Notes: a model not told the origin generated them from the letters alone. Positions 43,501 through 51,992 are shown, counted from the stretch's first letter. The stretch: DNA of 54,411 nucleotides from UBA8337 sp963932545 (GCA_963932545.1 CAWVRH010000016.1:1-54411); one strand, 5' to 3'. A program made the numbers and translations.

Positions 43501-43923
43501 TTCGGATTGCCCGTCAAAACTTGGCACGAAAAAATTAAAGCTAGGGGGTAACCGATTGGTCTCGGACAGAGTGGCTTTCAAACTTTCGACGTCAACCTCC
43601 GCCAACGCAAATTTTCCATATGACCAAAGCGCATCCCCGCTCAGGCTTGCAGAGGACGGGCCCAAGGTGATGCGGGCACCATCCATATCCACAATGTCGA
43701 TGCTTGCCGCCCGCACCGAGAACATATTCGAAGTGATAGACCAGCCCAGCCGCGCGCCTTTTATGTTCACAGAAATACCGAGACTGCGCTGAACCCCCAG
43801 CTCGATGAGGCTAGCAATTGGAGCCACCGGCAAGGGGGTAATGCGCGTGACAATGGCCAACACGAGAACCGTGATGACCATGACGCCCAAAATGCCTGCT
43901 AAAATCCGCCCAACCCGTCTCAT
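40570..43923 (-). CDS. Large AsmA/YhdP-like protein (DUF3971 domain)
   Basis: From ATG 43923 this is an envelope protein of about 1117 residues. It has one N-terminal membrane helix (GILGVMVITVLVLAIVT), then a long beta-rich region typical of AsmA-like bridge proteins (TamB, YhdP, YdbH) that move phospholipids between membranes, with a C-terminal AsmA-like segment (GLVHGAAVGFTVHGDYQLEGDK split; GTLDDMDILVNPLSVFTPGV). An upstream TTG (43998) would add 25 residues; neither start has a well-spaced ribosome site. It converges on tyrS. A YhdP-like role is inferred. Confidence 0.85.
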   Translation of the reverse strand: MRRVGRILAGILGVMVITVLVLAIVTRITPLPVAPIASLIELGVQRSLGISVNIKGARLGWSITSNMFSVRAASIDIVDMDGARITLGPSSASLSGDALWSYGKFALAEVDVESLKATLSETNRLPPSFNFFVPSFDGQSEKGPPNFLKKMAIREIVIGEPLEDRAQKSQLLLTHYGDHINLNTNIAYQQNGQISSILAVLKLTPGQKGHADIILENMNPRDVGRVSTLLAPLQSIHLPITAQIGVDFNGKGEAQTGSVEIFVAPGQVLLSGTPVAFKELTVSGTADFIQQRVLLRDARFNLADVSGTLSGAVNYDIDELGFVDQWVFNLDGQGVQARLPKLFDQTLTLPRAKAKLTYEVATGMLNIDELTATHNFGEVAVAGSIGLANKDVYFDFVTQFGRMGRDGALALWPVPVSPKVKRWVEENVRQAEVIGASLKLDVGLAELTNRKRTDPLGEDALQLDLQIDGASLRFLDQMAPIEDMKANLFLRGKTFRAEGQGGVVNFPTLTEGVDQGNTRSAFMQESSFFMPNIRDPEVLAEIAFTGAGNIRDIIRALNAKPLSIVEDIDFDFDRIRGEASAKVRLKVPLGDELDTDNLSYQVEATTLDVSIDDALGPYTVRKGRGMADFSEAGMVLMGRAEVNGVEAGFSWDQPFGERADTGSRFAAQGQMTPQDLVDLDQAWVGERVKGSAPGKILVLGPLENPTQIRLYADLTQTELVPRPLAYTKPVGVASDVRAVMGTDEEGDVDDIRARLRIEGEEDLRVKMTLDGSFVDSLSLPAVSFGRDRNVKIALEKQGDIRRVVFSADQFDAEKVFLTGNTDVVLPPTDFELFPFLGPNAVVEGRVERIVGGHDTHVDGAQVNLVITAGLHEKLRLNGTFQDGTPILASIDRATPIRRGFSLQSENAGNILKMFDLQDGIYGGVLEAQGSLYDLRMDDEQRPREVDGRITAVGFRARKVPVMASILSLASLTGISDTLTGDGIKFRKLESNFSINDERLALEDGLVHGAAVGFTVHGDYQLEGDKLDFGGTVIPAYSLNSLPGKIPLLGRLLGGRRGEGLIGIGYRVGGTLDDMDILVNPLSVFTPGVFRRIFEFGIGLPDEDGFEIPEEPSEQLTE

Positions 43924-44071
43924 ACTATGATAATTTTCTCCAAGCGCGTCCCAAAGGTGCCCTGCTTGCCTTGCCTGTCTCTTGACGAGACAAATCAACG
44001 CGAGCCAAATAGCCTTTTATTGTTTATGACAGAGTCTAATCCTATTGGCATCTCAAATATCGGAGTTATTC

Positions 44072-44563
44072 ATGACCGAAAGTTTAAAAATTGGCGATAA
44101 AGCCCCAGATTTTTCCTTGCCTGCCACAGGCACCGCCAGTGGCTCAGCTAGCGGTCAAGCAACCCTGAGCTTGAGTTCTTTCAAAGGCCGCAAACTGGTG
44201 GTCTATTTTTATCCAAAAGACAACACTCCCGGATGCACCACCGAGGGCATCGAGTTTACGGCGGCGGCCAAAGATTTCGATAAGGCCAACACAGCCATCG
44301 TCGGCGTGTCGGCAGACAGCTTGAAGAAGCATGATAATTTCATCGCAAAACACCAACTCGCCATGCCCCTTATTTCCGACGAAGAACACGTCATGCTGAA
44401 CGCTTACGGCGTTTGGGTTGAGAAAAGCATGTATGGCAAAAAATTCATGGGCATCGAACGCGCCACCTATCTCATCGATGAAGACGGAAAAATTTCTGCG
44501 ATTTGGCGCAAGGTAAAAGTCAAAGGCCATGTAGATGCCGTGCTGGAAGCCGTGAAAAGCTAG
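44072..44563 (+). CDS. bcp: Thiol peroxidase / peroxiredoxin, BCP (PrxQ) type
   Basis: The 163-residue protein reduces hydroperoxides with thioredoxin. ATG 44072 (MTESLKIGDKAPDFSLP) has CGGAG at the right distance; an upstream TTG in frame is less likely. The peroxidatic cysteine is C55 in YPKDNTPGCTTEGIEF. The usual resolving cysteine five residues later is absent (TTEGIEF), so it may work as an atypical 1-Cys BCP. An insert rich in Gly/Ser/Ala (GTASGSASGQA) lies at about 20-30. It is upstream of the M23/bactofilin pair. Confidence 0.95.
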   Translation: MTESLKIGDKAPDFSLPATGTASGSASGQATLSLSSFKGRKLVVYFYPKDNTPGCTTEGIEFTAAAKDFDKANTAIVGVSADSLKKHDNFIAKHQLAMPLISDEEHVMLNAYGVWVEKSMYGKKFMGIERATYLIDEDGKISAIWRKVKVKGHVDAVLEAVKS

Positions 44564-44587
44564 GAAAATCAGCACCTCTGCGCCGTG

Positions 44588-44602
44588 TTAACCCTTTGTA
44601 AA
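44588..44602 (+). promoter_or_regulatory. Possible CtrA-like site upstream of the M23 peptidase gene
   Basis: TTAA-N7-TAAA (44588-44602) is one base from the CtrA full-site consensus TTAA-N7-TTAA. It lies about 85 bp before the cell-shape gene pair, where CtrA sites would make sense in an alphaproteobacterium. The motif is short and the call is weak. Confidence 0.25.
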
Positions 44603-44685
44603 GTCAAATATACTAAGCACTAAAAGCTTGCAATTTCTTGCGGTTTTTGGGAAACAGGCTTTAGAAAAAAATTGAGTTGGAACAA

Positions 44686-46026
44686 ATGAACCCACTGCTA
44701 AATAAATTGCGCGAGCTTTTCGCAGAGCGACAGATTTACATTCGAAAGAATGGGAGTGTCACATATGTGCCACTCTCCACTCAGTCGCTAGCGCTTTTGG
44801 CGGCCCTTTTCTTGGCCATATCCGCTTGGGTTGGCTATGCCTCCGTGCATGTGGTTTTTCAAAGTGGTTTGGGCGCAGAACGCGAACGCGACGTGCGCGA
44901 TATGCGTTTGGCCTATGAAAACGAATTAAATCGCATGCGCCTCGCGCATGATGATTTGAACGCGCAATTGGTGCTAACCCGAGATTGGTTTTCCAAGACC
45001 ACGGACACTTTAGAAAAACGCCATAATAATTTGACCCTTGTGTTTGAACAACACGCCGCCATTTCTGATGAATTGCACGATATGCAATCGGCCTTTGCCC
45101 GCGTGGCCAAACGCAACAAGCGCGACAAAAGCAAAACGGAACTTGTGGCTCGCAGTGGCGACGGACATGAAGGCGCTCTGGAAAGCCGCACCTTCGTTGC
45201 GCCAAGCGATATCGGTAAAGTTCAACTAACCCAAACCAAAGCTCTAGAGGCAGACACGCAAGATATCGCGATGCCGCATATGTCGGACGATGTTTACAAG
45301 CGGTTTGCCTCCCTAGATTTGCGCCAACAAGACTTGCTGGATGCCCTGGAAGAAAACATCGACCAGCGCATCGGCGAATATGAAGCTGTGATCGAAGGCA
45401 CAATTATTTTGGATCCTGAAAGCTTCATGGCTTCGGTATTGCCGGAGAGTGAACGCGCGATTGGGGGCCCCTACATTCCGTTGGAAGATGAAAACGCGGG
45501 CATTAACTCCGAGCTGCATCAACAGCTCTATCGTATCTCGAGCAATTTAGAGCGCTTGCAAAACCTCAGCGCTTCCTTGACCAAAATCCCGCTGGCTTTG
45601 CCCATTCACGACTTTCGTCTAACCAGTAGCTTCGGCCCGCGCATTGACCCGTTTAAAAAACGCGCGGCGTTTCATTCTGGCGTTGATTTTGGCACAGCCA
45701 CCGGCACCCCCGTTTACGCCACCTTGCCTGGCACCGTAACTCGCGCTGGCTACAAAGGCCCATACGGTTTGGTTGTTGAGATTGATCATGGCAGTGGGTT
45801 TCGCACCCGCTATGGCCATTTGGCTCGCAGCCGCGTTCGTCGTGGACAAAGCGTTGACTTTCAACAGCATATTGCGGATGCTGGGAACAGTGGCCGCAGT
45901 ACCGGACCCCATTTGCATTATGAAGTCTGGTATGAAGGCAAAGTGCGTAATCCAGTAGCTTTTCTCGACTCGGGGAAACAAGTCTTCAACATTGCTGAGA
46001 CACTTTCGCGCAGCAAGCAAAAATAA
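44686..46026 (+). CDS. M23 (LytM) family metallopeptidase with coiled coil
   Basis: This 446-residue endopeptidase cuts peptidoglycan cross-links. ATG 44686 follows a weak GAGTTGGA; a TTG at 44677 would add three residues. It has one membrane helix (about 32-52, SLALLAALFLAISAWVGYA), a coiled coil (about 65-135), a low-complexity linker, and a C-terminal LytM domain with the zinc residues in FHSGVDFG and GPHLHYEVWYEG and the GYKGPYGLVVEIDHG core. It is followed by a bactofilin 20 bp downstream; such pairs (as with LmdC/BacA) shape the cell by localising the hydrolase. Confidence 0.93.
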   Translation: MNPLLNKLRELFAERQIYIRKNGSVTYVPLSTQSLALLAALFLAISAWVGYASVHVVFQSGLGAERERDVRDMRLAYENELNRMRLAHDDLNAQLVLTRDWFSKTTDTLEKRHNNLTLVFEQHAAISDELHDMQSAFARVAKRNKRDKSKTELVARSGDGHEGALESRTFVAPSDIGKVQLTQTKALEADTQDIAMPHMSDDVYKRFASLDLRQQDLLDALEENIDQRIGEYEAVIEGTIILDPESFMASVLPESERAIGGPYIPLEDENAGINSELHQQLYRISSNLERLQNLSASLTKIPLALPIHDFRLTSSFGPRIDPFKKRAAFHSGVDFGTATGTPVYATLPGTVTRAGYKGPYGLVVEIDHGSGFRTRYGHLARSRVRRGQSVDFQQHIADAGNSGRSTGPHLHYEVWYEGKVRNPVAFLDSGKQVFNIAETLSRSKQK

Positions 46027-46046
46027 ATATTTCTGATTGGACTCTC

Positions 46047-46445
46047 ATGGCCGACGCCTCAAAGACTAAACCTGCTCCTTCCATTCTTAGCCAAGACATG
46101 CATGTGGTCGGCAAAATCTTCTCAACCGGCGACATTCAAATCGAAGGCCGGTTGGATGGTGATCTTTGCTCACATGCGGTCACCGTTGGCGCCAATGCCG
46201 AAGTGAACGGCGAAGTGGCCGGCGATGCTGTCACTGTCTTTGGTAAAGTGAATGGCACCGTGCGGGGTCGCCAAGTCTATCTTTGCGCGACCTGCCGCGT
46301 CGATGGGGATGTTTTTAACGAGGCCTTGGCCATTGAATCTGGCGCCCAACTGAATGGCGCGGTGAAGAACGAAAAAGACCCGTTGAAAAACGCGGCTATC
46401 AGCCCAGAGCCCGTCGTGGCGCCTGCGGTATCCGAACTCGATTAA
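46047..46445 (+). CDS. Bactofilin (polymerising cytoskeletal protein)
   Basis: The 132-residue protein is a bactofilin (DUF583), a beta-helical filament former at the inner membrane. The core runs from DMHVVGKIFSTGDIQIEGRL (about 14-33) with repeated GxVxG turns (GEVAGDAVTVFGKVNGTVRG) to about 110, with short flexible ends. It has no membrane segment. It lies 20 bp after an M23 peptidase, its likely client, and its stop overlaps that of prfB on the other strand. Confidence 0.94.
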   Translation: MADASKTKPAPSILSQDMHVVGKIFSTGDIQIEGRLDGDLCSHAVTVGANAEVNGEVAGDAVTVFGKVNGTVRGRQVYLCATCRVDGDVFNEALAIESGAQLNGAVKNEKDPLKNAAISPEPVVAPAVSELD

Positions 46446-47593
46446 TCTAAATCTTCGACGCCGCTCGCGCCGCCTTCGCCATTGACGCGTTGTGCCAAAG
46501 CCGCTTCCATAAATGGGTCTAGCGCCCCGTCCAACACAGCATTTGGATTGCCGCTTTCCACACCCGTGCGTAAATCTTTCACCATTTGATATGGCTGCAA
46601 AACATAAGATCGAATTTGGTGACCCCAGCCAATCTCTGTTTTGGCATCGGCATTCGCATTGGCTTCTTCCTCGCGCCGCTGCAATTCCATTTCATAAAGC
46701 CGCGCGCGCAACATCGCCCAAGCGGTCGCGCGGTTTTTATGCTGCGAGCGTTGGTTCTGGCACTGCACCGCAATATTGGTTGGGATATGGGTAATCCGCA
46801 CCGCGCTATCGGTGGTGTTCACATGTTGCCCGCCCGCCCCACTGGCGCGAAACGTGTCGATACGCACATCGCTTTCGGACACATCAATGGCAATCGTATC
46901 GTCAATCACCGGATAACACCCGACGCTGGAAAAACTTGTATGGCGACGCGCATTGCTATCAAACGGCGAGATGCGCACCAACCGATGCACACCGCTCTCG
47001 GTCTTGGCCCAGCCATAAGCATTATGGCCTTTAATCTCAATCGTAGTCGATTTTAGACCCGCTTCATCGCCATTGGTCTGCTCGATGACGCTGGCCTTAT
47101 AGCCTTTTTTCTCTGCCCAACGCAGATACATACGCTGCATCATTTGCGTCCAATCTTGGCTCTCGGTGCCGCCAGCGCCAGCGTGAACCTCGATGTAGCA
47201 ATCATTGCTATCGGCTTCGCCAGACAGCAGCGTTTCCACTTCGAGGCGCGAGGCCGTCTCGCTCAAGGCCGCTAAAGCCGCTTCGCTTTCGCGGATGATA
47301 TCCTTATCACCTTCCGCCTCGCCTAGCTCAATCATCTCGACATGATCGTTCATATCGGCTTCAAGCTGGCGGCATGTTTTAATGGCTGTTTCGAGGCGCG
47401 TGCGTTCTTGCATCAAGCTTTGCGCGCGCTCAGGGTTATTCCAAAGTTCAGGGGCTTCAGCGCGTTTATTCAGCTCCCCAAGGCGAACCAAAGCTGCATC
47501 CCAGTCAAGATGCCGCCGCAGCAGCTCAACCGACTGCTTAATACGATCTATATAAAGGGTGTTTTCCGCGCGCAAAATCTCTAATCCCAACAA
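46442..47593 (-). CDS. prfB: Peptide chain release factor 2
   Basis: RF2 terminates translation at UGA and UAA. The frame gives up to 383 residues from TTG 47593; TTG 47575 (LRAENTLYIDRIKQ) fits the family N-terminus better, so the start is uncertain. The stop-codon-reading tripeptide SPF is in RISPFDSNARRH and the catalytic GGQ in ASGAGGQHVNTTDSAVRI. At the codon where many bacteria carry the +1 frameshift signal CTTTGAC, this gene reads CTTGAC in frame (LRRHLDWDAA), so no programmed frameshift is present. It lies downstream of mrcA. Confidence 0.96.
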   Translation of the reverse strand: MLGLEILRAENTLYIDRIKQSVELLRRHLDWDAALVRLGELNKRAEAPELWNNPERAQSLMQERTRLETAIKTCRQLEADMNDHVEMIELGEAEGDKDIIRESEAALAALSETASRLEVETLLSGEADSNDCYIEVHAGAGGTESQDWTQMMQRMYLRWAEKKGYKASVIEQTNGDEAGLKSTTIEIKGHNAYGWAKTESGVHRLVRISPFDSNARRHTSFSSVGCYPVIDDTIAIDVSESDVRIDTFRASGAGGQHVNTTDSAVRITHIPTNIAVQCQNQRSQHKNRATAWAMLRARLYEMELQRREEEANANADAKTEIGWGHQIRSYVLQPYQMVKDLRTGVESGNPNAVLDGALDPFMEAALAQRVNGEGGASGVEDLD

Positions 47594-47629
47594 GTCAACT
47601 TGTGACGCAACCTAGAGTGATGCTGAAAA

Positions 47630-50104
47630 TTAGTAAAGGCCACCCGTGCCCGCGCCCACGGTTTCGGCGTTCACAGCCGGACGTTTCCGACGGCTCGTGC
47701 CACTTGGGCCGCGCACAATCGCTTGCTTGCTGCCAAGGGAAGGCTCGTTGCCCAACTTAAAGGCTTCCAGAATAACCGTCTCATCGTCAGGGCGAGCCAG
47801 CTTGCCGGTTACGGCATTGATCCGAACGAGGCTCACCGCCGAAGGAATACGAAATGGCGGGGTCGGCTCGGTTTTCAGCGCTTCTTCCATGAAGGCTTTA
47901 AAAATAGGCCCCGCGACAACGCCGCCACTTTCGCCGCGTCCCAAAGATCGGTTGTCATCATAGCCAACATAAACCCCCACCACGAGGTCGGCCGAAAAGC
48001 CGATAAACCATGCATCGCGGCTGTCATTGGTGGTGCCGGTTTTGCCCGCTAAAGGTTTGCCAATGGTGCTGATGCGGCGCCCCGTGCCGCGTTTTACCAC
48101 GCCCTCAAGCATGGAAACCACTTGATAGGCAGTTTGGGGCGACAAGACTTGCTCGCGATCGTCGGGTAAATCGGGTGCCGCTTGCTGCTGATAAACCTCG
48201 TCGTTGCAAGCAATGCAGGCGCGTTGGTCATATTTGAACAGGTTTTTGCCATAGCGATCCTGCACGCGGTCAATAAAGCGCGGTTCAATGCGTTTGCCGC
48301 CATTGACCAACATCGCATAGGCCGAGGTAAGGCGCATGAGGGTGGTCTCCCCCGCCCCCAAAGACATCGCCAGAACATTTGGCATGGTGGTGTTAATGTT
48401 AAACCGCGCGGCATAATCGGTAATTTTGGCCATACCGACTTCTTGCGCCATGCGAATGGTCATCAGATTACGACTTTTTTCCATGCCCAAGCGCAAGGTG
48501 GATAGGCCGTAAAAGCGCCGCGCATAGTTTTCCGGTTTCCACAGGCCTTGGTCTTTGCCTTGGTCCATAACAAAGGGAGCGTCCAACACTAAGCTGGCAG
48601 GCGTGAAGCCACTATCCAAGGCGGCCGCATAGACAAAAGGTTTAAACGCCGACCCCGGTTGCCGACTGGCTTGGGTTGCACGGTTAAATTCACTGGCAGC
48701 GAAACTATATCCCCCCACCATGGCTTGCACGCGGCCCGTATGCGGGTTTAACGCAACCATGGCGCCGTTTACCTCTGGGACTTGTTTCAGTTCATAGTGC
48801 CCCTCAGTCGACATCGCATTGACCCAAACAACATCGCCAACTTTTAAAACATCGGAGACTTTGCGAATTCTTGGGCCTTTCGTTTTATATTTATTCTCTG
48901 GCGATGGGGCTTCGCGCGCCCATTTCACACCCTTCAAAGGCAGCACTCCCAGCTCCAACGATTCTTCAAATCGGCGCGCCCTGGTCATCCGCGGACGCAA
49001 GCCAATGGAGGCCTCTTTTAGCTCATCATCCACCGACAGCACGACAGACAAACGCCAAGGCGCCAAATCGGTTGGGATGGCAACTTTAGTGAGCTGTTCC
49101 CACCAAGCTTCCAAAGTTTCCATCTCGCTCACGGGGCCGCGATAGCCACGGCGGCGGTCGTAGTTTTGCAAGCCCTCTCGCACAGACTTCAGCGCCAATT
49201 GTTGAAAATCCGTATTTAGCGTGGTGCGAATGGAAAGCCCACCCCCGTAAAGCTGCTTTTCGCCGTATAGCCCATAGACTTCGCGGCGCACTTCTTCGAC
49301 AAAATATTCGGCCGCATAGCGGCGCAAGCTGGCAGGACGGTCGGCCACCACCAGCTCTTGCGCGGCGGAGCTGCGTGCCTGACGATCGGTGATATACCCA
49401 TTGTCGCGCATCCGCCCGATAACCCAATTACGCCTGGCAATGGCGCGCGCGCGTTTGCGGAAAGGATGATAATTATTGGGCGCTTTTGGCAAAGCCGCCA
49501 GATAAGCCGCTTCGGCGATGGTTAAATCGCTCAACGGTTTATCAAAATAATTCAACGCCGCCGCCGCGACCCCATAACTGCCGAGCCCAAGATAAATCTC
49601 ATTGAGATATAATTCCAATAATTGTCGCTTGGTAAACGTGCGCTCCAGCCGCAAGGCCAGCACCGCTTCTTTGAGCTTGCGTTCAAAAGTAACATCCGAG
49701 CTAAGCAGGAAGTTTTTCGCCACTTGCTGGGTAATCGTCGAAGCGCCCTCTAAGCGGCGTCCGGTGACAACATTCACCATATTGGCCACCACGGCGCGCA
49801 TAATCCCGACGAAATCTATGCCGGAATGGTCGTAGAAATTCTTATCTTCAGCTGCCAAAAACGCATTGATGAGATGCTCGGGCGCTGTGTCGATAGGCAC
49901 GAAAATGCGCCTCTCTTGGGCATATTCGGCAATCAAACGTCCAGTGCCAGCATGGGCGCGGCTCATCACGGGGGGCGTGTAATTGGCCAAATGCTCGTAA
50001 TTGGGCAAGCCGCTATTGAGCCGCCACAGCACCAATACCAGCACAAACAAGCCGATCGTCCCTAAGGTGACGGCGATGCCTGCAAGATTTCCCAAAAACT
50101 TCAT
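47630..50104 (-). CDS. mrcA: Penicillin-binding protein 1A (bifunctional)
   Basis: This 824-residue class A PBP polymerises glycan and cross-links peptides in the periplasm. A membrane helix lies at about 5-28. The GT51 transglycosylase has AAEDKNFYDHSGIDF (about 90-104) and EGASTITQQVAKNFLLS (about 118-134) with the catalytic glutamate. The transpeptidase domain has SxxK within SRQPGSAFKPFVY (about 480), SAYAMLVNGG, and the KTG box GKTGTTNDSRDAWFIG. The C-terminus is basic (RRKRPAVNAE). It sits between prfB and the amidase gene in the order conserved in Alphaproteobacteria. Confidence 0.96.
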   Translation of the reverse strand: MKFLGNLAGIAVTLGTIGLFVLVLVLWRLNSGLPNYEHLANYTPPVMSRAHAGTGRLIAEYAQERRIFVPIDTAPEHLINAFLAAEDKNFYDHSGIDFVGIMRAVVANMVNVVTGRRLEGASTITQQVAKNFLLSSDVTFERKLKEAVLALRLERTFTKRQLLELYLNEIYLGLGSYGVAAAALNYFDKPLSDLTIAEAAYLAALPKAPNNYHPFRKRARAIARRNWVIGRMRDNGYITDRQARSSAAQELVVADRPASLRRYAAEYFVEEVRREVYGLYGEKQLYGGGLSIRTTLNTDFQQLALKSVREGLQNYDRRRGYRGPVSEMETLEAWWEQLTKVAIPTDLAPWRLSVVLSVDDELKEASIGLRPRMTRARRFEESLELGVLPLKGVKWAREAPSPENKYKTKGPRIRKVSDVLKVGDVVWVNAMSTEGHYELKQVPEVNGAMVALNPHTGRVQAMVGGYSFAASEFNRATQASRQPGSAFKPFVYAAALDSGFTPASLVLDAPFVMDQGKDQGLWKPENYARRFYGLSTLRLGMEKSRNLMTIRMAQEVGMAKITDYAARFNINTTMPNVLAMSLGAGETTLMRLTSAYAMLVNGGKRIEPRFIDRVQDRYGKNLFKYDQRACIACNDEVYQQQAAPDLPDDREQVLSPQTAYQVVSMLEGVVKRGTGRRISTIGKPLAGKTGTTNDSRDAWFIGFSADLVVGVYVGYDDNRSLGRGESGGVVAGPIFKAFMEEALKTEPTPPFRIPSAVSLVRINAVTGKLARPDDETVILEAFKLGNEPSLGSKQAIVRGPSGTSRRKRPAVNAETVGAGTGGLY

Positions 50105-50273
50105 TTACTATTTCCTCAATGGCCTTTTCGCGCCCATTTTTCGCCCAGCTTACGCTAAGTGCCTTTATGACCTCTAAATAGGGCGGCACTATGGCATTTT
50201 GCAAGGTAAATTGTACCCACTGCGCCACCAACAAGTTGCGCGACCTACAAAATGAAAAGAGGCAAAGCCGTAT

Positions 50274-51503
50274 CTATTGAGCCAGAGCTAGCCGAGTGCC
50301 GCGAAAAAAGCCGTCGACAGATTTCACTAACGCCCCCGCCACTTTTCGCCGCCAACTGCTTGTCACCAATTGCTTTTCGTCTTTGCGATTGGTCAAAAAC
50401 CCAAGTTCAATCAGCACGGATGGAACATCTGGCGCCTTCAACACGCGAAAGCCCGCAAAGCGATGCGTGCGATCTAATAGGTTGGTTTTATGGCGGGCAT
50501 TGTCCACCACCAATTTGGCGAATTTGACAGATAGGTTTTTGGTTTCGCGCTGGGCTAAGTCGATGAGAATATCGGCAACTTCGGCTGGCTGATCCGCAAA
50601 ATCAATGCCCGCGATGATATCCGACTGGTTTTCTTTGCGCGCCAGCGAGGCGGCCTCTTTATCGGAAGCGGTTTCCGACAGCGTATAAATAGACATGCCG
50701 CGCACATTTTTGCGCTGAATGGCATCGGCATGAATAGAGATAAACAAATCCGCATTATGCTTGCGCGCAATATTTACCCTTTGGCGCAGCGGAATATAAA
50801 TGTCGCGATTGCGGGTCTGGTAAACTTTATATTTGCCCGTGGCGCGCAATTGCTTGGCCAGCTCCCGAGTGAAATCTAGGGTGACGTTTTTCTCTCTTGC
50901 CTTGCTGCCCTGCGCACCGGGGTCGACGCCGCCGTGACCGGCATCAATCACAATCACCGGCTTGGCGTTTGGTTTGGTGCGCAGTTTAAAGGCTGGCGGC
51001 GGCGCAACTTTGGCGGTTTTGCGATTTACGGCGCGGCTGGTTTCACGGTCTTTTTTAACCTGCGAAGCAAAAGCCTTGGCCGAGCTGAGCACCAAATCAA
51101 CCACCAACCGATGTGGCAATCCAGAAGACGGGGCCAAAACAAAGCTCTTGGCGACCTTAACCGGACGAGCGGCATCAATGACCAAACGGCTTTTGCCAGC
51201 CGTAAATTGGCCAAAACGCAGCCCGCTCACGAGCTTGGCCTTCTTCGATATTTCAGGCCCTGTGGTCGGCCAATCGAGCGCCGGTAAATCAATCACCACG
51301 CGGCGCGGCTTGTCCAACAAGAAGACGCGAAAATCGACGGTCTCCGATAAATCCAGCACCACGCGTGTGCGCGCATCGGTGACGCCAAGGCGAATATCTT
51401 TCACCAGATTGGCCCCCTGAACAGGCATCACCAAACCAAAGCTCACGAGCAACAACCAAAGGAGCTTAAAGATTGACTGAGGAATATAGGCGGACGGCTT
51501 CAT
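50274..51503 (-). CDS. N-acetylmuramoyl-L-alanine amidase with AMIN domain
   Basis: From ATG 51503 (MKPSAYIPQSIFKLLWLLLV) the protein has 409 residues with a signal peptide ending near QGANL. The AMIN domain (about 30-130) targets peptidoglycan at the septum; the Amidase_3 catalytic domain (about 185-395) has zinc ligands in VIDAGHGGVDPGAQG, FISIHADA and the final glutamate in PSVLIELGFLTNRKDE. Length and layout match AmiC. It cleaves MurNAc-L-Ala bonds during cell separation. It is upstream of mrcA in the same direction and divergent from rne. AGGAG lies rather far (15 bp) from the ATG, so a slightly longer start at 51551 cannot be excluded. Confidence 0.94.
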   Translation of the reverse strand: MKPSAYIPQSIFKLLWLLLVSFGLVMPVQGANLVKDIRLGVTDARTRVVLDLSETVDFRVFLLDKPRRVVIDLPALDWPTTGPEISKKAKLVSGLRFGQFTAGKSRLVIDAARPVKVAKSFVLAPSSGLPHRLVVDLVLSSAKAFASQVKKDRETSRAVNRKTAKVAPPPAFKLRTKPNAKPVIVIDAGHGGVDPGAQGSKAREKNVTLDFTRELAKQLRATGKYKVYQTRNRDIYIPLRQRVNIARKHNADLFISIHADAIQRKNVRGMSIYTLSETASDKEAASLARKENQSDIIAGIDFADQPAEVADILIDLAQRETKNLSVKFAKLVVDNARHKTNLLDRTHRFAGFRVLKAPDVPSVLIELGFLTNRKDEKQLVTSSWRRKVAGALVKSVDGFFRGTRLALAQ

Positions 51504-51551
51504 GGTTTTTGGCTTTTCTCCTGCCCCAGTGCGACTCACTGCGTTGGGCAT

Positions 51552-51992
51552 AGTTTAGCAACTTCGCGGGCGGAACGCGACTGAACCGTGAGGAAAACAA
51601 TTGTCAAAAGTTTAAGTGTATGATTTTGCACACAATTATTGCCCATCGCGTATTCACCTTGCAATCCCCAGAGCGCATCTGTAAAACAAAAGAGGTGTTT
51701 TGCACTGGTGACCTCACCCCGATGGCCTAATGGAGCCGGCGGTGATTAAGCCACAAAAAAACTCATGAGCCCGGCGATAGCCGCGGCCATAACCGAAACT
51801 TTTTGACAGGATGTCGCGTGACCTACGCTGCAGCAACAACAAAAGCGAACTTCCAACCCTCGGCTTACGCTGCGGTAAGGAAGAGCTGTGCGCATGGTTC
51901 GACCTCTTTCTCACTTTCCTTTTATAGTAAACATTTACGCAGGCTGACGGAGACGGGCTTTGCCCTCACACCGCGCTTGGCGGGAGACTTTC
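51552..51992 (+). promoter_or_regulatory. Long intergenic region / probable rne leader
   Basis: This 441-bp gap between the divergent amidase and rne has no convincing ORF. It holds a stem GTAAAACA/TGTTTTGC (51681-51688 and 51696-51703), a second stem CTTAC/GTAAG around 51864-51878 with an outer CTTCC/GGAAG, and a repeated octamer TACGCTGC (51824-51831 and 51866-51873). A -10-like TATAGT lies at 51923. RNase E leaders in other proteobacteria are long, structured and autoregulatory; that role here is inferred. Confidence 0.4.

Noticed and set aside
51714..51800. Possible extra tRNA or small RNA in the rne leader
   Set aside because: No cloverleaf pairing or T-loop motif could be formed; kept only as part of the leader.
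51820..51900. tmRNA-like or tag-peptide-like codons (KANFQPSAYAA) in the rne leader
   Set aside because: The frame has no stop after the AA pair, and no tRNA-like acceptor domain or permuted tmRNA halves are found nearby.
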